Source of the DNA: Larsenimonas rhizosphaerae
GTDB taxonomy: Bacteria; Pseudomonadota; Gammaproteobacteria; Pseudomonadales; Halomonadaceae
Assembly: GCF_023700005.1 (NCBI RefSeq)
Contig: NZ_JAMLJK010000001.1
Coordinates: 372,001 to 436,000, forward strand
Direction: 5' to 3'
DNA: 64,000 nt
Shown: positions 43,709 through 54,031 of the stretch, in pieces
Layout: every line of letters starts with the position of its first letter
How positions within the stretch are numbered: position 1 is the stretch's first letter
Made by a program: the position numbers and the translations under genes
The notes under the pieces: generated by a model
What the model was told of the DNA's origin: nothing
Database searches by the model: none
The model's input: the letters and a program-made list of their open reading frames with translations, nothing else

Positions 43709-44710
43709 ATGAGAACCTTTGAACTGACGCGGCCGACAGCCATCGGCGACGCGCTGGAGCACCATGGTGCGCGCGATGCCTTCATCGGCGGCGGTACCAA
43801 CCTGATTGACCTGGTCAAGCTCGGTGTCATGCGGCCCGAACAGGTCGTGGACATCAATGGCCTTGGCCTTGATGACATCGAGACGCTGGACGACGGCCGA
43901 GTCAGCATTGGCGCGCGGGTCAGCAATGCCGACCTTGCCAGGGATGACCGCATCATGCGGGATTACCCGGTACTGTCGCAGGCGCTGCTGTCCGGCGCGT
44001 CCACCAGCCTTCGCAACATGGCTACCACGGCAGGTAACGTCATGCAGCGTACTCGCTGCCCGTACTTCCGTGATACGGCCATGCCCTGCAACAAGCGCTC
44101 GCCCGGCAGTGGCTGCAGCGCCCTGACCGGCATCAATCGAAATCACGCGGTACTCGGTGGCAGCGAAGCCTGTATTGCCGTTCACCCCTCCGACATGTGC
44201 GTGGCCATGGCTGCCATTGGTGGCACGGTGGTGCTGGAAGGGCGCAAGGGGCAGCGTGAAGTGCCGTTTGCCGACTTTCACCTTCTGCCCGAGCGTCACC
44301 CCGAGAAGGAGCACGACCTTCACGATGACGAGATGATCACGCATGTGATTCTGGATGCCCCTCAGGCCGGTGCAGCATCGAACTATCTGAAGCTGCGCGA
44401 CCGGGCCTCCTATGAATTTGCACTGGCCTCCTGCGCGGCCATTCTGACGCTGGATGGCGATACCGTCAGCAGCGTACGTCTGGCGCTTGGCGGGGTAGCC
44501 ACCAAACCCTGGCGCGCCCTGGATGCGGAAGCGGCGCTGGTTGGCATGGAAGCCACCACCGACAGCTTTGAACACGCCGCGGTACTGGCGTTTCAAGGCG
44601 CTGTTCCGCAGTCCGGCAATGCCTTCAAGGTCACCCTTGGGCAGCAGGCTATCGTACGGTCGCTGCGTGATGCAGCCCGCGCACTCAAGGCACAGGGAGA
44701 TCGCTCATGA
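43709..44710 (+). CDS. PaoB-like FAD subunit with extra [4Fe-4S] cluster
   Basis: A 333-residue FAD-binding subunit. FAD motifs are AFIGGGTNLIDL and TTAGNVMQ. The insertion RCPYFRDTAMPCNKRSPGSGC supplies the cysteines typical of PaoB/YagS, which carries an additional [4Fe-4S] cluster absent from xanthine dehydrogenases. It passes electrons from the iron-sulfur subunit to the acceptor. GGAGAG precedes the ATG, and the stop overlaps the next start (ATGA). Confidence 0.93.
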   Translation: MRTFELTRPTAIGDALEHHGARDAFIGGGTNLIDLVKLGVMRPEQVVDINGLGLDDIETLDDGRVSIGARVSNADLARDDRIMRDYPVLSQALLSGASTSLRNMATTAGNVMQRTRCPYFRDTAMPCNKRSPGSGCSALTGINRNHAVLGGSEACIAVHPSDMCVAMAAIGGTVVLEGRKGQREVPFADFHLLPERHPEKEHDLHDDEMITHVILDAPQAGAASNYLKLRDRASYEFALASCAAILTLDGDTVSSVRLALGGVATKPWRALDAEAALVGMEATTDSFEHAAVLAFQGAVPQSGNAFKVTLGQQAIVRSLRDAARALKAQGDRS

Positions 44711-46920
44711 GTACTGCCACAGGCACCCCGAAACCCCGGATCGATGGCGCGCTCAAGTTGACCGGGCAGGCGGATTACACCGCTGATATCTCGCTGGAAG
44801 GTCAGCTGTACGGCTATCCGGTGGGCAGCACCATCGCCCGTGGCGAACTGACCGGGCTGGAACTTGAAACTGCACTGGCGATGCCGGGTGTGGTGGATAT
44901 CTATCACGCTGGAAACTTTGATCCGAGCCTCAGGCATTCGCCCAACAGCTTTGCCGAGGAAAATACCGTCAGCGAACCGCGCCTGCCGTTTGAAGACTCG
45001 ACCATTCATTATCACGGTCAGTACATTGCCCTGGTAGTGGCCGATACGCTTGAGCATGCCCGCGCGGCCGCCGGCGAGGTGATTCCCTGGTACAGCAATG
45101 ACCGCCCGGCGGTCATTGACAGCCTTTCCGCCCTGCCAACGGACGATACCGGTTTGCCGGGAGTGCTGCAGGAGGGCGACAGCAACAGCCGCGGTGATGC
45201 TGCTGCGGCCTTTGATGACGCCGAGGTTACCCACGACGCCTTCTACAGTATTGCTACCGAAACCCACTCGGCCATGGAGCTGCATGCCAGCACTGCAGTC
45301 TGGGCCGGTGATCGGCTGACGGTGTATGAATCCACCCAGGGCGTCGTATTTCAGAAAAACGCACTGGCCGAGATCTTCTCGATGCCTTCCGAGAAGGTCA
45401 ATGTGATCTCTCACTTCATCGGATCAGGCTTTGGCGGCAAGCTCTTCATGTGGCCACACGCGGTCATGACCGCGGTCGCTGCAAGGCGGCTTGGCAAACC
45501 CGTCAAGACGGTCGTACCGCGTCAGCTGGTCTTTACCTCTGCCGGCAGCCGCCCTGCCTCACTGCAGCGAATCCGAATCGGGGCGCGCAAGGATGGCACC
45601 CTGACCTCCATCCGCCATGATGCCAACAATGAGACCGCCTTCGTCGGAATGCATGACGACACGGTCATTACGGCCACCCCCAGCATGTATGCCTGCGATA
45701 ACGTCGCCGTCACCAATCGGGTGGCTGAGGTCAACCACGGCATGCCGTGTCCGATGCGCGCACCGGGAGAAGCCCCGGGGCTGTTCGCGCTGGAAACGGC
45801 CATGGATGAACTGGCCTGGCAGCTGGATATTGACCCGCTGGAACTGCGTCGGCGCAACTTCACTGACAAGGACCCGGCCAGTGATCTGCCCTGGTCGAGC
45901 AATTACCTCAAGGAATGCTGGGATAATGCGGCCGAGCGGTTTGGCTGGGAAAATCGCACTGCTGAAATCGGCTCGATGCGTGAAGGGGATGAAGTCATCG
46001 GGTACGGCATGGCGACCCAGAGCTGGGAAGCGATGCGCCAGCACTGCTCGGCGCGGGCCACCTTTCTGGCCGATGGCGGCATGCAGATTGCCTGCGGTAC
46101 TCAGGATATCGGCACCGGCACCTATACCATCGTGGCGCAGACTGCCAGCGAACTGACCGGCATCCCCATTGATGACATCGATGTGCGGCTTGGTGATGCC
46201 GCCCTGCCTTCCGGCCCGCTGTCCGGCGGTTCCTTTGCCACCGCCACGGTACTGCCGGCCGTCAAGGCGGCCATCGAGGCGGCGGTCAGGAAACTGGCCG
46301 AGCGGGTCAATGGTGATGGTCAGGCCTTCGAGGGCGCATCTGCCGACGACATCACCCTGAAGGACAGGTCACTCGTACAGGGCGACCGCAAGGTGGCTGT
46401 CACTGCACTGCTGGATGAGCTTGAACTGGGGCAGATCAGTGACGTGGCATCGACCGCGCCTGGTGACGAGCAGGACCGGTTCAGTTTCCGCTCCTTCGGC
46501 GCGGTGTTTGTCGAGGTGCGCTGGGATCCCGGCATCTCGCGGCTGCGGGTGGCTCGTATTGTTTCCACCATCGATATCGGGCGCGCCATCAACCCGATGA
46601 CGGCACGTAACCAGGTGGAAGGCGGTCTGGTCATGGGGCTGGGCATGGCCATGTTCGAGCAGACCGAATTCGACCATAACGGTTACCTCTATAACAGTAA
46701 CCTGGCCGATTACATCGTGCCGGTGCATGCCGACATTCCGCCGATCGAGGTCGAGCTGCTGGATCACCCCGATTATCACCTCAACGTGTTTGGGGCACGT
46801 GGGGTGGGCGAAATCGGCCTGACCGGTATCGCAGCGGCCATCTCCAACGCGGTATACCACGCTACCGGCAAGCGCATTCGCGACCTGCCGATCACCCCCG
46901 AGCGGCTGCTGGCCGACTGA
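44707..46920 (+). CDS. PaoC-like molybdopterin-binding catalytic subunit (first copy)
   Basis: A 737-residue molybdenum hydroxylase catalytic subunit. Pterin-cofactor motifs are FIGSGFGGKLFMWPH, MRAPGEAPGLFALETAMDELA and CGTQDIGTGTYTIVAQ, and the catalytic Glu lies in FGARGVGEIGLTGIAAA near residue 702. By homology to PaoABC it oxidises aldehydes to acids with water as oxygen donor. With no Tat partner, it is inferred to be cytosolic. Substrate unknown. Confidence 0.93.
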   Translation: MSTATGTPKPRIDGALKLTGQADYTADISLEGQLYGYPVGSTIARGELTGLELETALAMPGVVDIYHAGNFDPSLRHSPNSFAEENTVSEPRLPFEDSTIHYHGQYIALVVADTLEHARAAAGEVIPWYSNDRPAVIDSLSALPTDDTGLPGVLQEGDSNSRGDAAAAFDDAEVTHDAFYSIATETHSAMELHASTAVWAGDRLTVYESTQGVVFQKNALAEIFSMPSEKVNVISHFIGSGFGGKLFMWPHAVMTAVAARRLGKPVKTVVPRQLVFTSAGSRPASLQRIRIGARKDGTLTSIRHDANNETAFVGMHDDTVITATPSMYACDNVAVTNRVAEVNHGMPCPMRAPGEAPGLFALETAMDELAWQLDIDPLELRRRNFTDKDPASDLPWSSNYLKECWDNAAERFGWENRTAEIGSMREGDEVIGYGMATQSWEAMRQHCSARATFLADGGMQIACGTQDIGTGTYTIVAQTASELTGIPIDDIDVRLGDAALPSGPLSGGSFATATVLPAVKAAIEAAVRKLAERVNGDGQAFEGASADDITLKDRSLVQGDRKVAVTALLDELELGQISDVASTAPGDEQDRFSFRSFGAVFVEVRWDPGISRLRVARIVSTIDIGRAINPMTARNQVEGGLVMGLGMAMFEQTEFDHNGYLYNSNLADYIVPVHADIPPIEVELLDHPDYHLNVFGARGVGEIGLTGIAAAISNAVYHATGKRIRDLPITPERLLAD

Positions 46921-46926
46921 AGATTG

Positions 46927-46952
46927 CCGGCGGCGGCGCTGTCCGCCGCCGG
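46927..46952 (+). other. GC-rich hairpin between the two molybdo-oxidoreductase operons
   Basis: A perfect 10-bp stem CCGGCGGCGG/CCGCCGCCGG with a 6-nt loop follows the first catalytic subunit by 6 nt. No T-run. It may limit read-through or protect the upstream mRNA. Confidence 0.7.
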
Positions 46953-46968
46953 TGCACCGGAGTTGATC

Positions 46969-47628
46969 ATGACCGAGCATTTCGATCCAGGGACTCAACA
47001 GGACGAGACGGCATCGACGTCGCGTCGACATTTTCTGAAAACCGTGGGGGCATCAGGGGTGGCGGCGGCGTCAGTGCCGCTCTGGGGCCCGGCTGCCCAG
47101 GCCCGGGCTGCTGATGACCCGCCCCCTCGCTCGGATGCCCCCCGTCAGGGCCTGAGCCGCATCAGGCTCAACATCAATGGGCACCTGCATACCGTGGATA
47201 TCGCACCGCAGATGGTGCTTCTGGATGTGCTGCGTAACGAATCTGGTCTGACCGGCACCAAGAAGGGCTGCGATCACGGCCAGTGTGGCGCCTGCACGGT
47301 GCTGGTCAACGGTCAGGCGATCAATTCGTGTCTGTCGCTGGCCATCAGTCATCAGACCGATGAGATCACCACCATCGAGGGGCTGGAGCATAACGGTGAA
47401 CTGCATCCGGTGCAGGCAGCCTTCTGGGAGCACGATGCCTTTCAGTGTGGCTACTGCACTTCCGGTCAGATCATGAGTGCCGTGGCCCTGCTCAACGATA
47501 AGCAGATGGGTGAAAGCGACGCTGCCGTTCGGGAGGCCATGAGCGGCAATATCTGCCGGTGCGGGGCGTACAGGAATATTCTCGCGGCCGTCCAGGATGC
47601 CCGACAGGTCATGAAGGGAGGTGCCTGA
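46969..47628 (+). CDS. PaoA-like [2Fe-2S] subunit with Tat signal
   Basis: A 219-residue homologue of the protein at 43166 with a twin-arginine signal (TSRRHFLK, Arg19-Arg20, then a hydrophobic Ala/Val stretch and an AQARA-ADD cleavage region). Cluster cysteines are conserved ([34 protein letters not shown]). As in E. coli PaoABC, this subunit would carry the whole folded enzyme to the periplasm. GGAG lies upstream of the ATG. Confidence 0.94.
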   Translation: MTEHFDPGTQQDETASTSRRHFLKTVGASGVAAASVPLWGPAAQARAADDPPPRSDAPRQGLSRIRLNINGHLHTVDIAPQMVLLDVLRNESGLTGTKKGCDHGQCGACTVLVNGQAINSCLSLAISHQTDEITTIEGLEHNGELHPVQAAFWEHDAFQCGYCTSGQIMSAVALLNDKQMGESDAAVREAMSGNICRCGAYRNILAAVQDARQVMKGGA

Positions 47629-48632
47629 TGCGCGCATTTGATTATACCCGCCCCGGGGCGGTGGACGCCGCCATTGCGACCCATGCCCGGGCGAACTCTG
47701 CCTATCTGGCCGGTGGCACGACGCTTCTGGATCTGGCGAAAATCAATATCATGCAGCCCGACCAGGTGGTGGATATCAACGGCCTGGGGCTTGACCGCAT
47801 CGAGCGCCTGAAGGATGGACGGGTGCAGGTCGGCGCGCTGGTCACCAATACGGCGCTTGCCCGGCATGAGCTGATCGAGACGCACTACCCGGTGCTCTCA
47901 CAGGCATTGCTGTCCGGTGCCAGCACCCAGCTTCGCAACAAGGCCACTACGGCGGGTAACGTCATGCAGCGCGTGCGGTGCCCCTATTTTCGTGATGGTA
48001 CCTCGCCCTGCAACAAGCGTGATCCTGGCAGTGGCTGTGCGGCCATTGGCGGCGTCAATCGCGAAACGTTTGCAGTGCTGGGGACCAGCGATCAGTGCAT
48101 TGCGGCTCATCCCTCCGACATGTGTGTGGCGATGGCTGCCATCGGTGCCACGGTCAGCGTAATGGGCCCCAACGGCCCGCGCGATATTCCCTTTGACGCA
48201 TTTCATCTGCTTCCAGGCACATCGCCTGCGCGGGAGCATGCGCTCGAGCCTGATGAGCTGATTACCCACGTGACACTGGACGCCCCTCCCGGCGGTGCTC
48301 GCTCCGGGTATCTGAAGCTCAGGGATCGCGCGTCCTATCAGTTCGCGCTGGCCTCCTGTGCGGCGCAACTGTCGGTGGAAGGTGGCGTGATCCGCGCACC
48401 GCGCATTGCGCTCGGGGGCGTGGCCACCAAACCCTGGCGAGCCACCGACGCCGAGCGAATGCTGGATGGCAAGGTGCCCTCCAGGGCGCTGTTCGAACAG
48501 GCCGCCAGTGCCGCGTTCAACGGCGCGACCGCGTATGAACACAACGCCTTCAAGATTCCGCTGGGCCGGCATGCCATCATCGCCGAACTCGGCGCGTTGA
48601 CCGGACTCGAGACGATGCAGGAGGTTTCATGA
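47628..48632 (+). CDS. PaoB-like FAD/[4Fe-4S] subunit (second copy)
   Basis: A 334-residue FAD subunit of the second operon, with AYLAGGTTLLDLAK, TTAGNVMQRVRCPYFRD and PCNKRDPGSGC. Its ATG overlaps the upstream TGA by one base, and its stop overlaps the next start by 4 bp. It is similar over its whole length to the protein at 43709, so the two operons are paralogous. Confidence 0.93.
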   Translation: MRAFDYTRPGAVDAAIATHARANSAYLAGGTTLLDLAKINIMQPDQVVDINGLGLDRIERLKDGRVQVGALVTNTALARHELIETHYPVLSQALLSGASTQLRNKATTAGNVMQRVRCPYFRDGTSPCNKRDPGSGCAAIGGVNRETFAVLGTSDQCIAAHPSDMCVAMAAIGATVSVMGPNGPRDIPFDAFHLLPGTSPAREHALEPDELITHVTLDAPPGGARSGYLKLRDRASYQFALASCAAQLSVEGGVIRAPRIALGGVATKPWRATDAERMLDGKVPSRALFEQAASAAFNGATAYEHNAFKIPLGRHAIIAELGALTGLETMQEVS

Positions 48633-50827
48633 GCGATCAGACGCTGGGCGCGGGGCCCAAACGCATTGATGGCCGGCTCAAGGTGACCGGCCAGGCGACC
48701 TATACCGCCGATCATCAGCTCGACAACAAGGCCCACGCCTACGGTGTCTTCTCGACCATCAGTCGTGGGCGCATCACGGGGCTGGCGCTCGAGGTTGCAC
48801 GCAACATGCCTGGCGTGATCGAGATCTTCCATCACGGTAATTTTCCGGCCCTGCACCATACCCCCTCCTCGATGGCCGGGGGCAACAAGGTCGAGGAAAC
48901 CCGGCTGCCGTTCGAGGATGAGCGCATCTACTACGATGGCCAGTTCGTCGCGCTGGTCGTGGCCGAACGGTTTGATCAGGCCCGCGCGGCAGCGCAGGCG
49001 GTTACGGTGCGCTATGAAGAAGAGACTCCGCGGGCGAATCTCGAGCAGGGCCTGACCGCCCATGGCACTCGCGAGGGCAAGGGCAATCATTCGCGGGGCA
49101 ATGCGAAGCAGGCCTTCGAGAGCGGAACGCATCGCATGGAGGCGACCTACACCACACCGGTCGAAACGCATAACCCGATGGAGATGCATGCCACCCTGGC
49201 CCACTGGCCGAACGGTCGGCTACAGGTCTTTGAGTCCTCCCAGGGGGTGGTGCAGCAAAAGGGGGCGATGGCCAAGATCTTCAATCTGGCGCCGCACAAG
49301 GTGGAGGTTATCTCGACCTTCATCGGATCAGGGTTTGGCAGCAAGCTGTGGATGTGGCCACATGCAGTCGCCGCAGCGGCGGCGTCACGGGAAATCGGGC
49401 GGCCTGTCGAACTGGTGGTGCCGCGATCGCAGATGTTCACGACTACCGGTCACCGGCCGGAAACGAAACAGACACTGAAGCTTGCCACCGATGAACAGGG
49501 CCGCCTGGTCGCGCTGAGCCATCACTCGATTTCGAACACGTCCTGCACCGATCAGTACGTTGAAACCTGTGGCAGCGTGACCAAAAGCCTCTATAGCTGT
49601 GACAACGTCTCGGTCGATCACCGCACGACCCAGGTCAACCGTGGTACGCCGACCTCCATGCGTGCTCCGGGTGCGGCGCCTGGGCTGTTCGCGCTGGAAT
49701 CGGCAGTGGATGAAATGGCGCTGGCCGCCGGTATCGATCCCCTGACCTTTCGGCTCGACCAGTTTGCCGACCGCGATGAAAGTCAGGACCTGCCGTTTTC
49801 GAGCAACCATATCAGGGAGACGGCCGAGCGCGCCGCAGAACGCTTTGGCTGGCATCAGCGCAATCCGAAGATCAAAAGCATGCGCGAAGGGCGGGAGATC
49901 ATCGGCTACGGCATGGCGGCCTGCAACTGGGAGGCCCTCAAGCGTCCCTGTGATGCCCATGTCGCGCTGCGCGCCGACGGTACGGTGTATGCCTCCTGTG
50001 CCACCCAGGATATTGGTACCGGCACCTATACCATCGTGGCGCAGACGCTGGTCGAGCTGACCGGGGTCCCCTTCGAGCGCATCGAGGTGGAGCTTGGGGA
50101 TACGTCCTACCCGAAAGGGCCGATTTCCGGCGGTTCCTGGACCACGGCAACCACGCTGCCGGCGATTGCCGAGGCCACTCGTCATGCCATCATGGAGCTC
50201 AAGACCCGCGCCGTACGCTCGGGGGGACCGTTCGACGGCGTCGATGTCGCGTCGCTCAACTTCGAAAACGGCGTACTCTCCCACAACGGTAAACAGATGT
50301 CGTTTGCCGAGGTGTTGTCCTCGATGAAGCTCGCCAACGCCGAAGGCGACGCTCATACCGAGGGCGCGGATACCTCGAAGTACTCCTATCGCTCCTTCGG
50401 CACCCACTTCGTTGAAGTGCGCTGGGACCCGCTGCTGGCCAATCTGCGCGTGGCGCGGGTGGTCAGTGCCATCGACGTGGGGCGGGTTATGAATGAGAAG
50501 ACCGCCCGCAACCAGGTCGAGGGGGCGATTGTCATGGGGCTTGGCATGGCGATGTTCGAGCATACCGAGTACGACCCGAGAACCGCCCGGGTGGTCAACA
50601 ACAATTACGCCGAATATCTGGTGCCGGTGCATGCCGACCAGCCCGAGATTGATGTGATTCTTCTGGACTATCCGGATACCGCATTCAACGAGTTCGGGGC
50701 ACGCGGTATCGGCGAGATCGGGATTACGGGGCTGGCTGCTGCAGTAGCCAACGCGGTCTACCATGCCACGGGTATTCGGGTGCGGGATTTGCCGATTACA
50801 AAGGAAAGGCTGATGGCTGGCGCCTGA
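48629..50827 (+). CDS. PaoC-like molybdopterin-binding catalytic subunit (second copy)
   Basis: A 732-residue catalytic subunit paralogous to that at 44707: FIGSGFGSKLWMWPH, MRAPGAAPGLFALESAVDEMA, CATQDIGTGTYTIVAQ and catalytic Glu in FGARGIGEIGITGLAAA. It probably travels to the periplasm with its Tat-bearing partner and detoxifies or uses aldehydes there. No PaoD-type cofactor insertion chaperone gene is in the window. Confidence 0.93.
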   Translation: MSDQTLGAGPKRIDGRLKVTGQATYTADHQLDNKAHAYGVFSTISRGRITGLALEVARNMPGVIEIFHHGNFPALHHTPSSMAGGNKVEETRLPFEDERIYYDGQFVALVVAERFDQARAAAQAVTVRYEEETPRANLEQGLTAHGTREGKGNHSRGNAKQAFESGTHRMEATYTTPVETHNPMEMHATLAHWPNGRLQVFESSQGVVQQKGAMAKIFNLAPHKVEVISTFIGSGFGSKLWMWPHAVAAAAASREIGRPVELVVPRSQMFTTTGHRPETKQTLKLATDEQGRLVALSHHSISNTSCTDQYVETCGSVTKSLYSCDNVSVDHRTTQVNRGTPTSMRAPGAAPGLFALESAVDEMALAAGIDPLTFRLDQFADRDESQDLPFSSNHIRETAERAAERFGWHQRNPKIKSMREGREIIGYGMAACNWEALKRPCDAHVALRADGTVYASCATQDIGTGTYTIVAQTLVELTGVPFERIEVELGDTSYPKGPISGGSWTTATTLPAIAEATRHAIMELKTRAVRSGGPFDGVDVASLNFENGVLSHNGKQMSFAEVLSSMKLANAEGDAHTEGADTSKYSYRSFGTHFVEVRWDPLLANLRVARVVSAIDVGRVMNEKTARNQVEGAIVMGLGMAMFEHTEYDPRTARVVNNNYAEYLVPVHADQPEIDVILLDYPDTAFNEFGARGIGEIGITGLAAAVANAVYHATGIRVRDLPITKERLMAGA

Positions 50828-50845
50828 GCAGGGCAGGCCATCAAC

Positions 50846-50867
50846 AGCCGCCTTCGGGCGGCTTTTT
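50846..50867 (+). terminator. Rho-independent terminator after the second molybdo-oxidoreductase operon
   Basis: A 7-bp stem AGCCGCC/GGCGGCT with a TTCG tetraloop is followed by five T residues, 18 nt after the stop. Confidence 0.9.
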
Positions 50868-51080
50868 CATGGGCTGTGCCTCGGTACGGCGGTCCCTCAT
50901 GATGGGTTGCTTTCCGATATACTCGAGAAGCGTCGCATTCCCTGTCCCGCCCGGGGCAGGGCATCCGGCGCGTCCCCTGTTGGTCACGACACGTCGTCCG
51001 GTTGCCGCTTTTGACGAGCCGGTCCGCGGTTGTGGTCAATGATTCATGGATGTACCGGGTGCCGAGGAGAGGGCAATCGT

Positions 51081-52094
51081 TTGTCTGCAACAATCAAGGA
51101 TGTGGCGTTACTGGCAGGGGTATCGACCACCACGGTATCGCATGTGCTGAACAAGACGCGCTTCGTGGCGCCGGCCACCCGAGAACGTGTGCTCAAGGCG
51201 GCCAATGAGCTGCATTACGCGCCGAGCGCGGTAGCGCGCAGTCTGAAGGTCAAGACCACAAAAAGTCTTGGCATGCTGGTGACGACCACCCTGAACCCCT
51301 TTTTTGCCGAAGTGGTCAAGGAAGTGGAACGGCAGTGTTATCAACAGGGGTATACCCTGGTGCTGTGCAATACCGATGGCGAGCTTGAAAAGACCAACGC
51401 CTATCTGATGATGCTGGCGCAAAAGCGGGTCGATGGCATTCTGGTGATGTGCTCCGAGTACGATGATTCCCTGTTCAGTGCCGTGATCGGCAAGCGTGAC
51501 CTGCCCATGGTCGTCATGGACTGGGGGCCTTCCGGGGATTACGTCGACCGCATTCAGGACAATTCGGTGAAAGGGGCCCATCTGGCCGTTCAGCACCTTG
51601 TCGAGCAGGGACATGAGGCCATCGCCTACATTGGCGGCCCACTTGAAAAGCTGCCGGCGCGGCAGCGCTACGATGGTTTTCTGGAGGCCATGCACGAGGC
51701 CGGTCTGCCGGTGGTGCCCGAGTGGATCATCGAGTCCAACTTCGAGTTTGAAGGTGGCAAGCTCGGCATGCGTCGTCTGCTGGCGAGCCCTGCCTTGCCA
51801 AGCGCTGTGTTCATCGGGAACGATGCCATGGCGATGGGGGCAATGAGTGAAGCGCAGTTGTCAGGGGTGAGTATCCCGGAGACGCTCTCCGTCGTCGGCT
51901 ACGACAACTGCTTTTATTCGGCCTATCTGACGCCTCCGCTGACCACCATCGATCAGCCCAAGCGTCGGCTTGCAGAGCAGGCCGTCGCCTCCATGATCGA
52001 GCGGATCGATAATCCGCGCCAGAACGGGCGCCTGATCATGCTCGAGCCTGATCTGGTGATACGCTCCTCCGTCAAAACCATGGCTCGCTGTTGA
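51081..52094 (+). CDS. rbsR: LacI-family repressor of the ribose-type ABC operon
   Basis: A 337-residue regulator with a LacI helix-turn-helix (TIKDVALLAGVSTTTVSHVL followed by NKTRFVAPATRERVLKAANEL, hinge YAPSAVARSLK) and a sugar-binding core resembling RbsR. Homologues begin M-ATIKDV, which places the start at TTG 51081, 7 nt after GAGAGGG; ATG starts upstream would add an unlikely cysteine-rich leader. It precedes the ABC genes by 330 bp, and a near-perfect LacI-type palindrome lies in front of the binding-protein gene. Specificity for ribose itself is unproven. Confidence 0.88.
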   Translation: MSATIKDVALLAGVSTTTVSHVLNKTRFVAPATRERVLKAANELHYAPSAVARSLKVKTTKSLGMLVTTTLNPFFAEVVKEVERQCYQQGYTLVLCNTDGELEKTNAYLMMLAQKRVDGILVMCSEYDDSLFSAVIGKRDLPMVVMDWGPSGDYVDRIQDNSVKGAHLAVQHLVEQGHEAIAYIGGPLEKLPARQRYDGFLEAMHEAGLPVVPEWIIESNFEFEGGKLGMRRLLASPALPSAVFIGNDAMAMGAMSEAQLSGVSIPETLSVVGYDNCFYSAYLTPPLTTIDQPKRRLAEQAVASMIERIDNPRQNGRLIMLEPDLVIRSSVKTMARC

Positions 52095-52333
52095 GAAGCA
52101 ACAGCCCTTTTGACGGATTTATATACTTTCGTAGATGACTATTGGGGAAAATAAATTTATTGATTACAGGCCACGATGAAACCCGGGGTTTCAGACCGGA
52201 ATTCATTATTGATGCCCCGTTAGTTTCTTCAAATTCAGATGCTTGCAACATGTAGCTGAATTACAGATAAAGACGCGCATCCCTTCTTTTTAATGTTTTA
52301 AAAACAACAATTTATTCTTTTTCGATGTGCTCG
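52095..52333. other. AT-rich spacer between the LacI gene and the ABC promoter
   Basis: No gene is visible. A weak hairpin CTGTTG/CAACAG at 52088-52104 overlaps the regulator stop codon and is followed by CCC and TTTT; it could be a poor terminator. The rest is AT-rich without recognisable structure. Confidence 0.5.
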
Positions 52334-52390
52334 TTGACATCGTCCAGGGCTCTGGCTTAGAAATGGCAGACATTTTACGCAATCGTTTGC
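52334..52390 (+). promoter_or_regulatory. Promoter and LacI/RbsR operator of the ABC operon
   Basis: TTGACA (52334-52339) and TAGAAA (52358-52363) lie 18 bp apart, predicting a start near 52370. Immediately downstream, GCAATCGTTTGC (52379-52390) is a palindrome with one mismatch and the central CG step typical of LacI/PurR/RbsR operators. Bound repressor would block initiation. Confidence 0.75.
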
Positions 52391-52401
52391 TATTTCCATG
52401 A

Positions 52402-53367
<966 letters not shown>

Positions 53368-53416
53368 CCACCAGAGCGGAGCGGCCATGCCTGGCTGCTC
53401 CGCTGCAGGGTTTATC

Positions 53417-54031
53417 ATGCGTTATAACTCCTTGTTCCGGCTGCTGGGCCTGGTTTTCTGCCTTCATCTGCTGAGCGCCTGTACCGTTACCGATCTTGAT
53501 GATGACGGTAACCCCATTATTCCCGCCGACCCGAACGCGCCGGTAAGTTACGAGCACCTGAGCCTGTCGGAAGTGGCGGACACGTTGTGGGCCCCCAGGA
53601 TCTTGCCTGAAGCTCGTGACGAGGCCATCGACTGGCCCACTCTGATGGCCCGCCTTGCCGCGCCGGGTGATGGCACCGCGACCAGTGTTTTCGTTCATTT
53701 TGATGGCGTGGTCGAGCGTGTCGACACCAGCAGGATACGTGGATCGGTGACCGTGAAGGTCGATGATCAGGACGTCGTATTGCAGACCGGCCGGATCGTG
53801 CGAGGCAACGCCATTCGTGATGCATCTCGATACGTCGTGTTCGATGACTTCAAGAACCAGATTCGCTTTGCCCAGATCTCTCGTGAGTTGAACTCTCGTG
53901 CCATCGAGGGAGCCGGCGCGCTGGATGAAAGCTGGCAAGGGCAGCCCGTGTCCGTGATTGCTGCAATCACGTTCGACCATGGAACGCTGCGTGACGCAGT
54001 GCCGATTCAGATCGAACGGAGCGGCGAGTAA
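53417..54031 (+). CDS. DUF2291 lipoprotein in the sugar ABC operon
   Basis: A 204-residue lipoprotein with lipobox LLSAC near residue 20 and a DUF2291 domain (TLWAPRILPEARDEAIDW, FDGVVERVDTSRIRGSVTVKV, FKNQIRFAQISRELNSRA). The family is repeatedly found in ribose-like ABC transporter operons; its role is unknown but probably assists ligand capture or transporter assembly at the periplasmic face. Its stop overlaps the ATPase start by one base. An earlier in-frame start would place the lipobox too far from the N-terminus. Confidence 0.85.
   Translation: MRYNSLFRLLGLVFCLHLLSACTVTDLDDDGNPIIPADPNAPVSYEHLSLSEVADTLWAPRILPEARDEAIDWPTLMARLAAPGDGTATSVFVHFDGVVERVDTSRIRGSVTVKVDDQDVVLQTGRIVRGNAIRDASRYVVFDDFKNQIRFAQISRELNSRAIEGAGALDESWQGQPVSVIAAITFDHGTLRDAVPIQIERSGE

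Noticed and set aside
49385-50764. 459-codon minus-strand frame opposite the second molybdopterin subunit
   Set aside because: Shadow of a highly conserved catalytic subunit; no domain of its own.
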